Part shown: piece after piece, positions 33,294-42,227 of the stretch | Layout: each line of letters opens with the position of its first letter | How positions within the stretch are numbered: the stretch's first letter is position 1 | Source of the DNA: Bacilliculturomica massiliensis | GTDB lineage: Bacteria; Bacillota; Clostridia; Peptostreptococcales; Anaerovoracaceae | Reading direction: 5' to 3' | Length of the DNA stretch: 64,000 nucleotides | NCBI RefSeq assembly: GCF_900605495.1 | Contig: NZ_LR027603.1 | Location: 1,365,997 to 1,429,996 of the forward strand | Program-made: the position numbers and the translations under genes | The notes under the pieces: generated by a model | The model's database searches: none | The model's input: only the letters and a program-made list of their open reading frames with translations | What the model was told of the DNA's origin: nothing

Positions 33294-33323
33294 AAAAACT
33301 GCGGCATCTCTGCCGCAGTCCAG
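33294..33323 (-). terminator. Terminator of the QueG-like gene
   Basis: ACTGCGGCA (33298-33306) pairs with TGCCGCAGT (33311-33319) over a 4-base loop; on the minus strand a T5 run follows. It begins 37 bases after the stop codon. Confidence 0.85.
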
Positions 33324-33359
33324 TTTTATGACATATCGATCCAAGTGAACTCCCGCCGT

Positions 33360-34121
33360 CTATTTTTCCAGAATAGCGCAGGGTCCCGCCACACATTTTC
33401 CACACACATCCGTCATATCCAGCTCCGGGAAAAGGCGGTCCACCTCCAGCAAATGATCGTGGCACAAATGCTTGTCCAGGCTCCCGTCCTCCCCCAGCGC
33501 GCCTGTGGGGCACATACTGGTACAGTAACGGCATGTGCCCTCCCGGTAATAGTAACAGTTTTCTTCCTCGTAGGGTCTCCCCGGCGTCAGCGGCGCGGAG
33601 GTGATCACCGTCCCGAAACGGCCCGCGCAGCCCTTCGGCGTGATCAGCAGGCGGTGCAGTCCAAAACTGCCCATTCCTGCGATAAAAGCTGCGCTCCTGT
33701 GAGACCAAAAGGACTGGAGATCCCTGGGGTCGTAGGTATGCGTCGCCTGGATCACTCCGGCTTCCCATCCCCCGGCTCTGAGAAACACCGCCAGTTCCTC
33801 CGATATGCGGCCGATCAGGTCATTGCAGAACAGATAGGCCCTGGCCCACTCTTCCGCCACCTGCTTTCCCCTGCGGTTTCGAACCACCACAAACTCTTCA
33901 AACGGAATGAAAAAAGAGATCACCGATCCAGCTGAGGGCAGGATCTCCGTGGGATGCAGATGATGGGCGCCCACGATCTCCTTCAGCTTGTCATATCGCG
34001 GGTCTGCCGCCGATGAAAAACCGACCAGCGGTTCGCGGAACCATCCGCTGTTTTCATCTGTCCTGACCTTATTCTTAATAAATTCAATCAGTTGTTTCTC
34101 CAGTTGTACCTGTCCGTCCAT
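33360..34121 (-). CDS. Epoxyqueuosine-reductase-like ferredoxin protein
   Basis: 253 residues, resembling the shorter QueG-like (COG1600) family. The C-terminal region has a 4Fe-4S motif CRYCTSMCP and a second Cys group CGKCVAGPC near the end. The N-terminal half has conserved ATHTYDPRDLQSFWSHR and the GMGSFGLHRLLITPKGCAGRFG stretch. The role in tRNA modification is not assured, because many relatives are generic iron-sulfur or corrinoid-linked reductases and this protein is ~100 residues shorter than QueG. It is a single gene with its own terminator. The sigma-54 promoter at 33014 points away from it. Confidence 0.72.
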   Translation of the reverse strand: MDGQVQLEKQLIEFIKNKVRTDENSGWFREPLVGFSSAADPRYDKLKEIVGAHHLHPTEILPSAGSVISFFIPFEEFVVVRNRRGKQVAEEWARAYLFCNDLIGRISEELAVFLRAGGWEAGVIQATHTYDPRDLQSFWSHRSAAFIAGMGSFGLHRLLITPKGCAGRFGTVITSAPLTPGRPYEEENCYYYREGTCRYCTSMCPTGALGEDGSLDKHLCHDHLLEVDRLFPELDMTDVCGKCVAGPCAILEK

Positions 34122-34206
34122 ACTGCCTCCTCCTTCTATTTGCGTTCCGGCGGCCGCACACCGGTGCGGCGGAATCCCGACGATATGAGATCTCCCGTCT
34201 GCAATC

Positions 34207-35172
34207 TCATTGGAACCGGCGGCCCCAGGAACTCTTCAGATCATCCGCAAACTCCCGTTCCACCAGACGAATGGTGGCGTTCATATTGATGGTGAAGGCC
34301 GGCAGCGGCTGTTCCCTGCGGTCCTCGCCTCTGCTCATCCAGAATTCTTCCACACAGCGCTCCAGAACCTGTTCTTCCGTTAGCCCATCCCTGAGACAGT
34401 TGAGCACGAAGTCCCTCACATGATAAGCTTCTCTCTCCGCCAGATCAAAGTACTCCTCCGGGGAAATATCTCTGACCAGCCCGTAATGAGGCGACACTAC
34501 CCTCAGCGGTTTTACGGCACGGCACTTCTCAATGGAATCGATGGTATCCTGAAAACCGGTCAGAAAAGGCGAATTCATATAGTCCCGGTGCTTATAGCAT
34601 CCCACGCTCTCGCTTGGAAACAGCAGGCCGCGTTCCGGTATATAAAAAGAAAGCGAGCAGTTGGTATGCCCCGGCGTGTCCAGCACGCGGACGGACAGAT
34701 CTCCCAGCCATACGGCGTCTCCTTCGCCGATCACACGGTCCACCTGCATTTCATCCTTGCTGTAATTCATAAAGGTCTCCGCCCGTCCTCTCCATTCCGG
34801 GCTGTCTTCTCCCAGATAGTCGGACGCCGCAGATTCCGTCAGCCGGCGTATGGCTGCCTGAGCGCCGTCTCTGCGAAATATCTCCCGCGCATGCAGCGAG
34901 CCGAGCACTTCCAGCTCCGGCCATCTTTGACGTAGTCCGGGTACGCCTCCCACGTGATCGTAGTGCGAATGGCTGAGCAGCACGTAGTCCAGCGGCCGGC
35001 CGCCGAGCTCCTCTGAGAGCATTTCCACAAGCTCCCTGACGCAGTAAGTCATCGCTGTGTCGATCACAGCTGTCTTCTCTGTTCCCACGATCAGCGTACA
35101 GTCGCCGCCGTGACCCGGCACGAAGCGCTTTACGCCCTCCGCCAGTGATTGATTGTTGCCGTTCCGATCCAT
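34207..35172 (-). CDS. Metallo-beta-lactamase-fold hydrolase
   Basis: 321 residues. Zinc ligands are visible in the HSHYDH motif (~residues 68-73), DTPGHTNCS and SPHYG. The fold is shared by hydrolases of thioesters, lactones and phosphodiesters; the substrate is unknown. Its ATG directly follows the stop codon of the YkvI-like transporter gene (TAA-ATG), with GGAGGG lying inside the end of that gene, so translation is coupled. A small-molecule hydrolase paired with a transporter is the contextual reading. Confidence 0.87.
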   Translation of the reverse strand: MDRNGNNQSLAEGVKRFVPGHGGDCTLIVGTEKTAVIDTAMTYCVRELVEMLSEELGGRPLDYVLLSHSHYDHVGGVPGLRQRWPELEVLGSLHAREIFRRDGAQAAIRRLTESAASDYLGEDSPEWRGRAETFMNYSKDEMQVDRVIGEGDAVWLGDLSVRVLDTPGHTNCSLSFYIPERGLLFPSESVGCYKHRDYMNSPFLTGFQDTIDSIEKCRAVKPLRVVSPHYGLVRDISPEEYFDLAEREAYHVRDFVLNCLRDGLTEEQVLERCVEEFWMSRGEDRREQPLPAFTINMNATIRLVEREFADDLKSSWGRRFQ

Positions 35173-36348
35173 TTATTTCCCTCCGGTTCTCTTATTTTCA
35201 TCCGTGCCCTCCTGGGCCCCCTCAGCGTCTGCCTGTGCCTGCGACGTCTGTCTCAGAGGCGCGGTGTCCGGCAGCCGGCGCTTCCCTTTTTTCAGAAGCG
35301 CAAAGTTGACGATCATGGAGATCAGAAATATCAGGCTGAAATATCCTCCGATGGGATAGACCACCGCCACCAGATTGGAAAAGCCAAATAAACTCAGCCC
35401 ATAGCCCGCCAACGCCACTGCCCAGATAACAAAGAGCCGGTAATTCCTGTCCGGCAGCTTCGTGGTAAAACCGTAAAAACAGCTGGTGCACGTAGCGAAG
35501 ATGGCGATCAGCAGAAACATGGCGTAAACAGTCCGCAGCACAGGCGAAATGTCGTTGCAGAAACGGATCATGGGGAGATCCGCCGCCGCTGCGGCCTCCG
35601 GCGCGGACAGCGTGGCCAGATACAGGATCAGGCAGCATACGCCCAGCGCCGCTCCTCCCAGTACAGCGCCATTGCGCGCTGTCTTTTCTCCCCGGGCGCT
35701 GATCGAACAGTTGCCCAGCATGGGTATGGCCGCAGTGAGATTGTAAGCCACGAAAGCGATCGCCGCCGTCATCCAGTTGGAGGCCAGCGGACTGGCGTCG
35801 GCCACATAGGTCTGCCCTGCATGCTCTGCGATCAGGCTGTGATCCCTGACGATCATGTACAGCCCGATGATCAGCGTACCTCCCACCAGGACCGGCGTCA
35901 CCTTACTGATCCGCGAAGAAACGCTCTGAAATCCCCTGATGGCGGTGAGAACAGCCATCAGCATGTAGATCAGGCTCCCCGCCGCATGGGGCAATCCGAA
36001 CTGCGTTTCCAGAAGCGCTCCCCCCGCGGCGAGCATGGAAAAATACGCCATCAGCAAAAACAGGCACATGACCGTGCCCACAAAATTCTCGATCCCCCGA
36101 TGTTCCACCGGAGAAACCATTTTGCTCAGATCGCTGGTTCCCAGCATTCTGGCGTTGGAGACGCTGAGGTAACCGAACCCCACAAAGATCACCGTGGCCA
36201 GCAGGATCCCCAAAAATCCTTTCCCGCCGAACACACCAAAGAACTGCCACATTTCCTTCCCGGAGGCAAAGCCCGCTCCCATAAGGCATCCGATGTACAG
36301 CAGCGCTATCTGTGCGGCCCGAAGGCCGTCCTGTTTCTTTTCACTCAT
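35173..36348 (-). CDS. YkvI-like membrane transporter
   Basis: 391 residues from the ATG at 36348 (GGAAAGGACAG upstream). About ten membrane helices, beginning AAQIALLYIGCLMGAGFASGKE, whose GAGFASG motif is characteristic of this LeuT-like COG3949 group. A Pro/Thr/Glu-rich cytoplasmic tail (~355-391) ends the protein. Substrates of YkvI proteins are unknown. It is translationally coupled to the MBL-fold hydrolase downstream and preceded by rarD on the same strand with a 50-base gap. Confidence 0.82.
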   Translation of the reverse strand: MSEKKQDGLRAAQIALLYIGCLMGAGFASGKEMWQFFGVFGGKGFLGILLATVIFVGFGYLSVSNARMLGTSDLSKMVSPVEHRGIENFVGTVMCLFLLMAYFSMLAAGGALLETQFGLPHAAGSLIYMLMAVLTAIRGFQSVSSRISKVTPVLVGGTLIIGLYMIVRDHSLIAEHAGQTYVADASPLASNWMTAAIAFVAYNLTAAIPMLGNCSISARGEKTARNGAVLGGAALGVCCLILYLATLSAPEAAAAADLPMIRFCNDISPVLRTVYAMFLLIAIFATCTSCFYGFTTKLPDRNYRLFVIWAVALAGYGLSLFGFSNLVAVVYPIGGYFSLIFLISMIVNFALLKKGKRRLPDTAPLRQTSQAQADAEGAQEGTDENKRTGGK

Positions 36349-36398
36349 ATTACTGTCCTTTCCACGTTCCCCCGCTTCCTTTTCGCAGCGAACTCTGT

Positions 36399-37388
36399 TC
36401 ATTTTGCGATCCCCCGCTCTCCCGGCTCCGGGACGGACGCGGTCTCCACATGGTCCGCATGATCCGTATAACTTCCTCCGCCGCTTCCCCGGATCCCGCC
36501 CACAGTGAAGATCACCAGTGCGATCCATATAAATACAAAGGAGATGAACTGGACCCTGTCAAAGGGTTCATGATAAAGAAAGATCCCCAACAGCAGACCG
36601 ATAGACGGCGATATGTACTCTGTCACTCCCAGCGTGATCATGTCGATGCGGTTGGCCGCCATAGAAAACAGTATCAGCGGCACAGCCGTCATCAACCCGC
36701 ACAGAAAAAGCAGCGCGATCTCTCCCGGCGCGGCCGTGGTAAAGGCTCCCTGTCCCGTGAATTCCATGTAAAAGATCACTGCCAGGGCGATGGGTACGAG
36801 AAACATCGTCTCATAGAGAAGCGCCAGCATGGATTCAGCCTGGACCTTCTTCTTGATAGCCCCGTACGTGGCGAAGGTTCCCGCAAGTCCCAGGGCGACG
36901 GCGGGGAGCTGCCCGTAACAGATCACCATGAACGCCACGCCGCACAGAGCCAGCACAAAGGCGCCGATCTTAAACTTATCCAGCTTCTCATGAAAAAATA
37001 AGACGCCGAAACAGCACACTGCCAGCGGTTCGATATAGTAGCCGATACTGGTCTGAATGATACGGCCGCTGTTGATCGCCCAGATATAGATCCCCCAATT
37101 AGCGGAGATCAGCACGCCGGCTGTGAAAAAGGTCAGCTTCGCCCCTTTTTTGCGCAGCGGCTCCAGCACCCCCTCTTTTTTGTAGATGATGAGATCCACA
37201 ATGACGATGAGCACAAAGACCATGACGATCCGATAAAATATAATGAGCAGCGAATTGACGCTCTCGATCATCTTCCAATAGACCGGCAGGATCCCCCAGA
37301 TAAATGCGCAGGCCAACGCGCAGATCACACCGGTTTTATATTCCTTTGACACCCTGTTCTGATCCAAGAATTTCAGACTCCCTTTCAT
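36399..37388 (-). CDS. rarD: RarD-family EamA transporter
   Basis: 329 residues with ten membrane helices. The RarD signatures are GVICALACAFIWGILPVYWK at the start, ISANWGIYIWAINSGRIIQTSIGYYIEPL in the middle, and YISPSIGLLLGIFLYHEPF near the end. RarD proteins are permeases of unknown substrate (chloramphenicol sensitivity in E. coli). A polar tail of ~35 residues rich in Gly, Glu and Pro follows the last helix. It is first in a possible unit with the YkvI-like and MBL genes. A small hairpin (AGACTG/CAGTCT, ~37397-37412) sits just before the start. Confidence 0.87.
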   Translation of the reverse strand: MKGSLKFLDQNRVSKEYKTGVICALACAFIWGILPVYWKMIESVNSLLIIFYRIVMVFVLIVIVDLIIYKKEGVLEPLRKKGAKLTFFTAGVLISANWGIYIWAINSGRIIQTSIGYYIEPLAVCCFGVLFFHEKLDKFKIGAFVLALCGVAFMVICYGQLPAVALGLAGTFATYGAIKKKVQAESMLALLYETMFLVPIALAVIFYMEFTGQGAFTTAAPGEIALLFLCGLMTAVPLILFSMAANRIDMITLGVTEYISPSIGLLLGIFLYHEPFDRVQFISFVFIWIALVIFTVGGIRGSGGGSYTDHADHVETASVPEPGERGIAK

Positions 37389-37500
37389 CCATAAAAAAGA
37401 CTGCGTTCCACAGTCTCATTCTATCTTAACGCAAGCGCCTGTGAAGCGCAAGATAAAAGCCTTACGCCCAGCTGGTCTTTTTGATTCAAACGTACATACA

Positions 37501-37530
37501 AAAAGCGGGCAGTGCATTTCACTGTCCGCC
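37501..37530 (-). terminator. Terminator of the CDPC-repeat membrane protein gene
   Basis: On the minus strand GCGGACAGTG pairs with CACTGCCCGC (one mismatch) and is followed by T5. It lies about 100 bases after the stop codon. The rest of 37389-37630 holds no supported gene. Confidence 0.75.
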
Positions 37531-37630
37531 TCCGGTCAGGGCCGCCTCCGGCCAAGACTGTCTCTGTTATGTAAGCTGCATACCTGATCGTCCGTGCCTG
37601 TCTTTTGCTGCAGACCGTTTGCCGGCCCCG

Positions 37631-38095
37631 CTAGAACAACCCGCCCAGGAATCCGCCTCTCCCTCCGTCCTCGCGATTGCTGCAGAACAGGAAGATAATG
37701 ACGAGAATGATGATCCAGCTGGAGCTGCCGCCCCCAAAGCCAAAACCGCCGCCGAAACCGCCGCCGTCGCAGCACTCGTCTCTGCCTCCGCCGCCGAAGA
37801 AGCCGCCTCCGCCGCACAGCAGAAGGATGATCAGGATAATGGGAAGCCAGCTGCCCCAATCCCAGCCATCTTCCCGGCAGGGATCGCAGGGATCCTTCGG
37901 CCGGCAGGGATCGCAGGGATCACACGGATCGCACGGATCACAGGGGCCGCAGGGATCGCAGCATTCCTTCGCCGGTCCTTTCCCTCTGCTTCCCACCTCT
38001 TTTCTGGGCGCTTCGCCGTACGGCTCGCCGCCGTCATTTCCCGGGAAAGGTCTGCGGTCACGATCGAAACTCTGTTTTGTGTATTCTTCACCCAC
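37631..38095 (-). CDS. CDPC-repeat, Gly-rich membrane protein of unknown function
   Basis: 154 residues starting at a GTG at 38095 (ATGGAGG about 10 bases upstream). Order of parts: a charged N-terminus (1-43), a Cys-Asp-Pro-Cys array (44-76), a first membrane helix ([12 protein letters not shown]), a Gly/Phe-rich stretch with a [13 protein letters not shown] core, a second helix ([13 protein letters not shown]) and a Gly-rich end. The array mirrors that of the soluble protein at 24999-26078. A role in spore coat or envelope cross-linking, or metal binding, is a guess; I recognise no family. It has its own terminator. Confidence 0.72.
   Translation of the reverse strand: MGEEYTKQSFDRDRRPFPGNDGGEPYGEAPRKEVGSRGKGPAKECCDPCGPCDPCDPCDPCDPCRPKDPCDPCREDGWDWGSWLPIILIILLLCGGGGFFGGGGRDECCDGGGFGGGFGFGGGSSSWIIILVIIFLFCSNREDGGRGGFLGGLF
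37876..37965 (-). repeat. Tandem coding repeat (Cys-Asp-Pro units)
   Basis: Nine-base units of the form TGCGATCCC (GATCCCTGC in phase), with several synonymous variants, encode six to seven Cys-Asp-Pro units interrupted by Arg-Pro-Lys. It is the same unit as in the repeat at 25923-25987, on the opposite strand. Confidence 0.8.
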
Positions 38096-38219
38096 CGTAT
38101 AAACACCTCCATATTTGAAAAATCAGCACGCCGAAGACTGTTTTTGTCCAGTCCCCGCCCTTGCTCTTCTGACTCTTCCATCATATGCAGGTCCGTTCAC
38201 TTTGGTGCGGATGGTTCCG

Positions 38220-39131
38220 TTATTTTCCCGATCTCCGCGCCCGCAGCTTTTCGATCAGGCAGATCATGTCTTCGGGCAGAGGCGCTTCCACCGTCAGAGG
38301 ACTGCGCGTCACCGGATGCAGCAGGGAAAGGCTTTTCGCATGGAGCGCCTGACGGTCGATGAGCAGATCTTCCTGCTTGCCGTACAGTATGTCGCCCACC
38401 ACCGGATGCCCGATGTGGGCCATGTGAACGCGGATCTGATGGGTCCTGCCCGTCTCCAGCAGCAGCTCCACCAGCGTATATCCCAAATAGCGCTCAAGTA
38501 CGCGGTAATGCGTTACCGAGGGATAACCGTCCTGGCGCACCGCCCTGCGCACGTGGTCCTCCTGCTCCAGGGCGATGGGAAGATCCACAGTTCCCTCCTC
38601 TTCCTCCATCACGCCGCGCACCACGGCCGTGTATTTTTTTTCCACGCGATTTTCCGCCGCCTGTTTGGCGAAATCATCCTGGCAATGAGAATTTTTCCCG
38701 ATGAGAAGCACCCCGGAAGTGTCCATGTCCAGGCGGTTGATAAAACGGATCTTAAAGCTCTGATCCGTGTCCAGCATATACTGCATCAGGCCGTTGGCGA
38801 TGGTATGATCCACGTGTCCTTTTGTGGGGTGCACCACCATTCCGGGCTGTTTGTTGATGAAAAGCAGGTCGTCGTCCTCATACAGCACATTGATCCTGAT
38901 ATTTTCCGGTTCAAACTGGCTCCGTTCCTCCGGCATGGTCACAGTAAGCAGATCCCCCGGTCTTCCTTTTTCATAAAGTCTGACGAAGCAGCCGTTCAGC
39001 TCCACGCCGCCCTGCACCTTCAGCTTACGCATAAGACGGGAAGAAAAGCCCAGTCTCCGGCGCAGCAATTCTTTGACCTTCAGACCCTCGTCGCCCTCTT
39101 TTATGGTGTATACAAACGTTCTCTCGCTCAT
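38220..39131 (-). CDS. RluA-family rRNA/tRNA pseudouridine synthase
   Basis: 303 residues from the ATG at 39131 (TAGGAGATG upstream). An S4-like N-terminal domain (FSSRLMRKLKVQGGVELNG) is followed by the synthase domain with the catalytic Asp135 in NRLDMDTSG, plus HQIRVHMAHIGHPVVGD. It isomerises specific uridines to pseudouridine in rRNA (RluD-like). It sits 90 bases downstream of nadK on the same strand and may share its message. Target position unknown; the protein is complete. Confidence 0.92.
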   Translation of the reverse strand: MSERTFVYTIKEGDEGLKVKELLRRRLGFSSRLMRKLKVQGGVELNGCFVRLYEKGRPGDLLTVTMPEERSQFEPENIRINVLYEDDDLLFINKQPGMVVHPTKGHVDHTIANGLMQYMLDTDQSFKIRFINRLDMDTSGVLLIGKNSHCQDDFAKQAAENRVEKKYTAVVRGVMEEEEGTVDLPIALEQEDHVRRAVRQDGYPSVTHYRVLERYLGYTLVELLLETGRTHQIRVHMAHIGHPVVGDILYGKQEDLLIDRQALHAKSLSLLHPVTRSPLTVEAPLPEDMICLIEKLRARRSGK

Positions 39132-39221
39132 AACATCTCCTATGCCGTACGCGCTGCCTTTCCCGCAGGCAGCGGATCCCACCGGTCGCCGCTGTCGGCG
39201 TACCGGATCGTTTAGACGACT

Positions 39222-40028
39222 CTATAAAAACTTACTCTTTACTTTTGTCCAGAAATCATAGTTCTCCATCCGCAGCAGCCGCACGATATTGGGTCCGATA
39301 TCCACCGTCACCTTATCGATGGAGGAAAAACGCTGCTCCATTCCGTCTACCACTACCAGCATCCCTCTGTCGTCCTCATTTTCCGGATAGATATTCACCG
39401 TGAGGCCCGAAGGAAGCAGCACGCTGGACGTAAAGGAACGATAAGCTGTGGTATTCATGGGACTGATGGGGGTGATCTGCAGCAGATTGAGACGGGGGTC
39501 CACGATACTGCCGCCCAGCGCGTAATTGTACGCCGTACTTCCCGCCGATGTGGCCACCAGAATCCCGTCGCCGCTGAAGCGTTCAATAAAACTGTCTCCG
39601 ATGGACATGTTCAGATGTACCAGCTGAGACCTGGCTCCCTTGATAACGATCTCATTCAGTCCGACCTTGGCGCATTCCTTTTCGCCCACGGTCACGGAAG
39701 CTTCAACAGTCTTCAGATCCTGGACCTCATATTCTCCCTGTTTGTATTTGAAAATGAACTCATCCAGCTGATCTGGATAAAGCTCCTGAAAGAATCCCAG
39801 ATGGCCTGTATTCACACCCACGAATGGAATATCGGGGAACTCGTATCGATGCAGCGTTTTCAAAAAGGACCCGTCGCCCCCCACGCAGACGATGAGCTCC
39901 GCCGCCGGATCGAAGTGACGGGGCACCACAAAACCGCATTTCTCCAGCTTCTGCTTGAGTACATTGCGCGTCTCCTTCGATATACTGCTGCTGTTGGAAA
40001 ATATATTGATGATCCGCTTCTCTTCCAT
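39222..40028 (-). CDS. nadK: NAD kinase
   Basis: 268 residues. Cytosolic; phosphorylates NAD to NADP using ATP or polyphosphate. GGDGS at 50-54 is the invariant nucleotide-binding motif; VNTGHLGFF and SGDGILVATSAGSTAYNYALGG complete the family signature. GGAGGAAGGGGAAAGG precedes the ATG. It lies downstream of pepF with a terminator between them. Full length and unremarkable. Confidence 0.96.
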   Translation of the reverse strand: MEEKRIINIFSNSSSISKETRNVLKQKLEKCGFVVPRHFDPAAELIVCVGGDGSFLKTLHRYEFPDIPFVGVNTGHLGFFQELYPDQLDEFIFKYKQGEYEVQDLKTVEASVTVGEKECAKVGLNEIVIKGARSQLVHLNMSIGDSFIERFSGDGILVATSAGSTAYNYALGGSIVDPRLNLLQITPISPMNTTAYRSFTSSVLLPSGLTVNIYPENEDDRGMLVVVDGMEQRFSSIDKVTVDIGPNIVRLLRMENYDFWTKVKSKFL

Positions 40029-40078
40029 CTGCCCTTTCCCCTTCCTCCGGCTCCCCCGATTTCAGCCGGGGGCGCGCA

Positions 40079-40114
40079 TAAAAACAGGCCGCAGGCACCG
40101 GCCTGCAGCCTGTT
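40079..40114 (-). terminator. Terminator of pepF
   Basis: On the minus strand AACAGGCTGCAGGC pairs with GCCTGCGGCCTGTT over a CGGT loop, with T5 following. It starts nine bases after the pepF stop codon. Confidence 0.9.
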
Positions 40115-40122
40115 CTTATATT

Positions 40123-41925
40123 TTACACCAGTTCTTCCAACTGTTCAACGAGGTTTTTGAACGCTTCCATGGCCTGACGTATAGGCTCCGGCCGGCTCAT
40201 ATCCACGCCCGCGATTTTCAGCAGCTCCACAGGGTAGTCGGAATCGCCGCTCTTGAGGAAACGGATATAATTTTCCCTGGCCTGTTCCCCTTCATCCAGG
40301 ATCTTCTGAGAAATGGCCGTAGCCGCGGAATAACCCGTAGCGTACTTATATACGTAGAATGCGTTGTAGAAGTGGGGGATCCGCGCCCACTCCATGGAGA
40401 TCTGCGGATCGGAGACCACCGCGTCCCCGAAATATTTTCTGTTCAGCTTTCCGTACTCCTCGCTGAGCCATTCTGCTGTCAGCACCTCGCCCTTTTCCAC
40501 CGCAGCGTGGGTGATCTGCTCAAACTCCGCAAACATGGTCTGGCGGAACAGCGTAGTGCGGAACTCCTCGATGTAAAGGTTCAGAAGATACATCTTTTCC
40601 TTCTTATCCTTGGCGTTCTTCAGCAGATGCTTCATCAGCAGAGACTCGTTCACCGTGGAAGCCACCTCCGCCGTAAAGATCGAATGTCCTCCGTAGATAA
40701 AGGGCTGTTCCTCTCTCGTATAACTTGAATGCATGGAATGTCCCATCTCGTGGATCACCGTGAACACATCCTGCAGCCGGCCTGTATAGTTCAGCAGCAT
40801 ATAAGGCATGCTGTCGTAGCTCCCGAAGGAGTAAGCCCCGCTGGTCTTGCCCTCGTTTTCGTAGACATCCACCCAGCCGGATTCAAAGCCTTTGTTCATG
40901 CGCTGAATATACTCGCCGCCCAGAGGCGCCACACCCTCTCTGACCATCTCCAGCGCCTTTTCATAGGGGATGTTCTCCTTTGGCATCTCCACCAGCGGAA
41001 CGTACACATCGTACATGTGGAGCTGATCCACACCCAGCATCTTTCTGCGGATCTCCATATAGCGGTAGATGAGATCCAGATTTTCATTGACCACACTGAT
41101 CAGGTTATCATAAACAGCAAGATCGATGTTGTCACCCATGAGAGCCGCCTGGATCGCCGAGGGATACTTGCGGATCCTGGCGCTCACCACATCCACTTTT
41201 GTGTTGTAATTGTACGTGGCGGCAAGGGTATTCTTCTGCTTCTCGTAAGCCTCATACATGTGCTCGAAGGCTTCCTTTCTCACTTCTCTGTCATGAGACT
41301 GGAGAAGCCCGATGTAATTGCCATGGGTCACCTCCACCTGGTCGCCGTCCTCATCCACGATCTTGCCGAATCGAATATCGGCGTCGTTGATCATGGAGAA
41401 AATGTCGTTGGTGGCCGAGGTCACCTCGCTGATCTGAGCAAGGATATTTTCCTCTTCCGCGGACAGAATGTGCGCCTTCTCCCGCAGGATCTCATCGAAC
41501 ATGTGCCGGTAGATCTGCAGCCCTTCCTCCTGGTCAATGAATTGGAACAGCTTTTCTTCCGGGATCTCCAGGATCTCCGGCGTGAAGAAAGACATCTCCG
41601 TGGAGATCTTCGCCATCAGGCTCTGAGCCTTGTCGCACATGGCCTGATATTTGCTGACCCGGTTGTCTTCATCCCGCTTCATCCGCGAGTAAACGAAGGC
41701 CCGCTCCGCCGTCTGCCAGATCTCATCCCGCTCCTTCATCGCCGACAGCAGCGTGGCCGCGCTCTCTCCCAGCCTGCCGGAAAAACGGCCGAAATCCTTT
41801 GCCAGTTCCTGCACCTTTGCGCAGTCCTTTTCCCACTCCTCATCGCCGGCGTACATATCCTCGATCTTCCATTTATATTCCTTCGGAATCTCATTTCTCT
41901 GCCTGGTCTTTTTTTCGTCTCCCAT
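40123..41925 (-). CDS. pepF: Oligoendopeptidase F
   Basis: 600 residues, M3B family zinc peptidase in the cytosol that trims oligopeptides of about 7-17 residues. The zinc-binding HEMGH motif is at 392-396 (His392, Glu393, His396) and the third ligand lies in an E-rich stretch after FTAEVASTVNE. N-terminal helical PepF domain resembles NEIPKEYKWKIEDMYAGDE. The ATG has AAAGGGAG upstream. It probably supplies amino acids for fermentation, consistent with the catabolic genes around it. Single-gene unit with its own promoter and terminator. Confidence 0.95.
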   Translation of the reverse strand: MGDEKKTRQRNEIPKEYKWKIEDMYAGDEEWEKDCAKVQELAKDFGRFSGRLGESAATLLSAMKERDEIWQTAERAFVYSRMKRDEDNRVSKYQAMCDKAQSLMAKISTEMSFFTPEILEIPEEKLFQFIDQEEGLQIYRHMFDEILREKAHILSAEEENILAQISEVTSATNDIFSMINDADIRFGKIVDEDGDQVEVTHGNYIGLLQSHDREVRKEAFEHMYEAYEKQKNTLAATYNYNTKVDVVSARIRKYPSAIQAALMGDNIDLAVYDNLISVVNENLDLIYRYMEIRRKMLGVDQLHMYDVYVPLVEMPKENIPYEKALEMVREGVAPLGGEYIQRMNKGFESGWVDVYENEGKTSGAYSFGSYDSMPYMLLNYTGRLQDVFTVIHEMGHSMHSSYTREEQPFIYGGHSIFTAEVASTVNESLLMKHLLKNAKDKKEKMYLLNLYIEEFRTTLFRQTMFAEFEQITHAAVEKGEVLTAEWLSEEYGKLNRKYFGDAVVSDPQISMEWARIPHFYNAFYVYKYATGYSAATAISQKILDEGEQARENYIRFLKSGDSDYPVELLKIAGVDMSRPEPIRQAMEAFKNLVEQLEELV

Positions 41926-42021
41926 TTTGCTCCCTTTCTTTCATTGATTTATTTTCACCGCCGCCTGACAGAAAAAACACTGTCATACCGATACAGTTTT
42001 TTCCGTACATTGGTATTATAT

Positions 42022-42051
42022 ATTATACAACCAAACGGCGAACTTATACAA
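42022..42051 (-). promoter_or_regulatory. Likely promoter of pepF
   Basis: Minus strand TTGTAT (42046-42051), 18-base spacer, TATAAT (42022-42027). A second TATAAT lies a few bases downstream. An A6...T6-flanked hairpin (about 41970-42003) follows in the leader. Confidence 0.55.
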
Positions 42052-42227
42052 GTGCCCGGCGCTTACGCCCGCAAAATTTCAGTTCTCCGCAAAGGCATGC
42101 CGTGTAACGCCGTCAAAGTGTTCCGCGCTATGGACAAACAAAATACAATCTGATAAAATAAGGCGGATAAAATTACATTTGTCTATCCGGACCAGTTTAT
42201 TATATCAATATGGAAGGAATTTATCAT

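Noticed and set aside
37876-37965. Possible CRISPR array or DNA satellite because of short tandem repeats
   Set aside because: Units are 9 bases in reading phase with synonymous variation and no spacers; this is a coding repeat.
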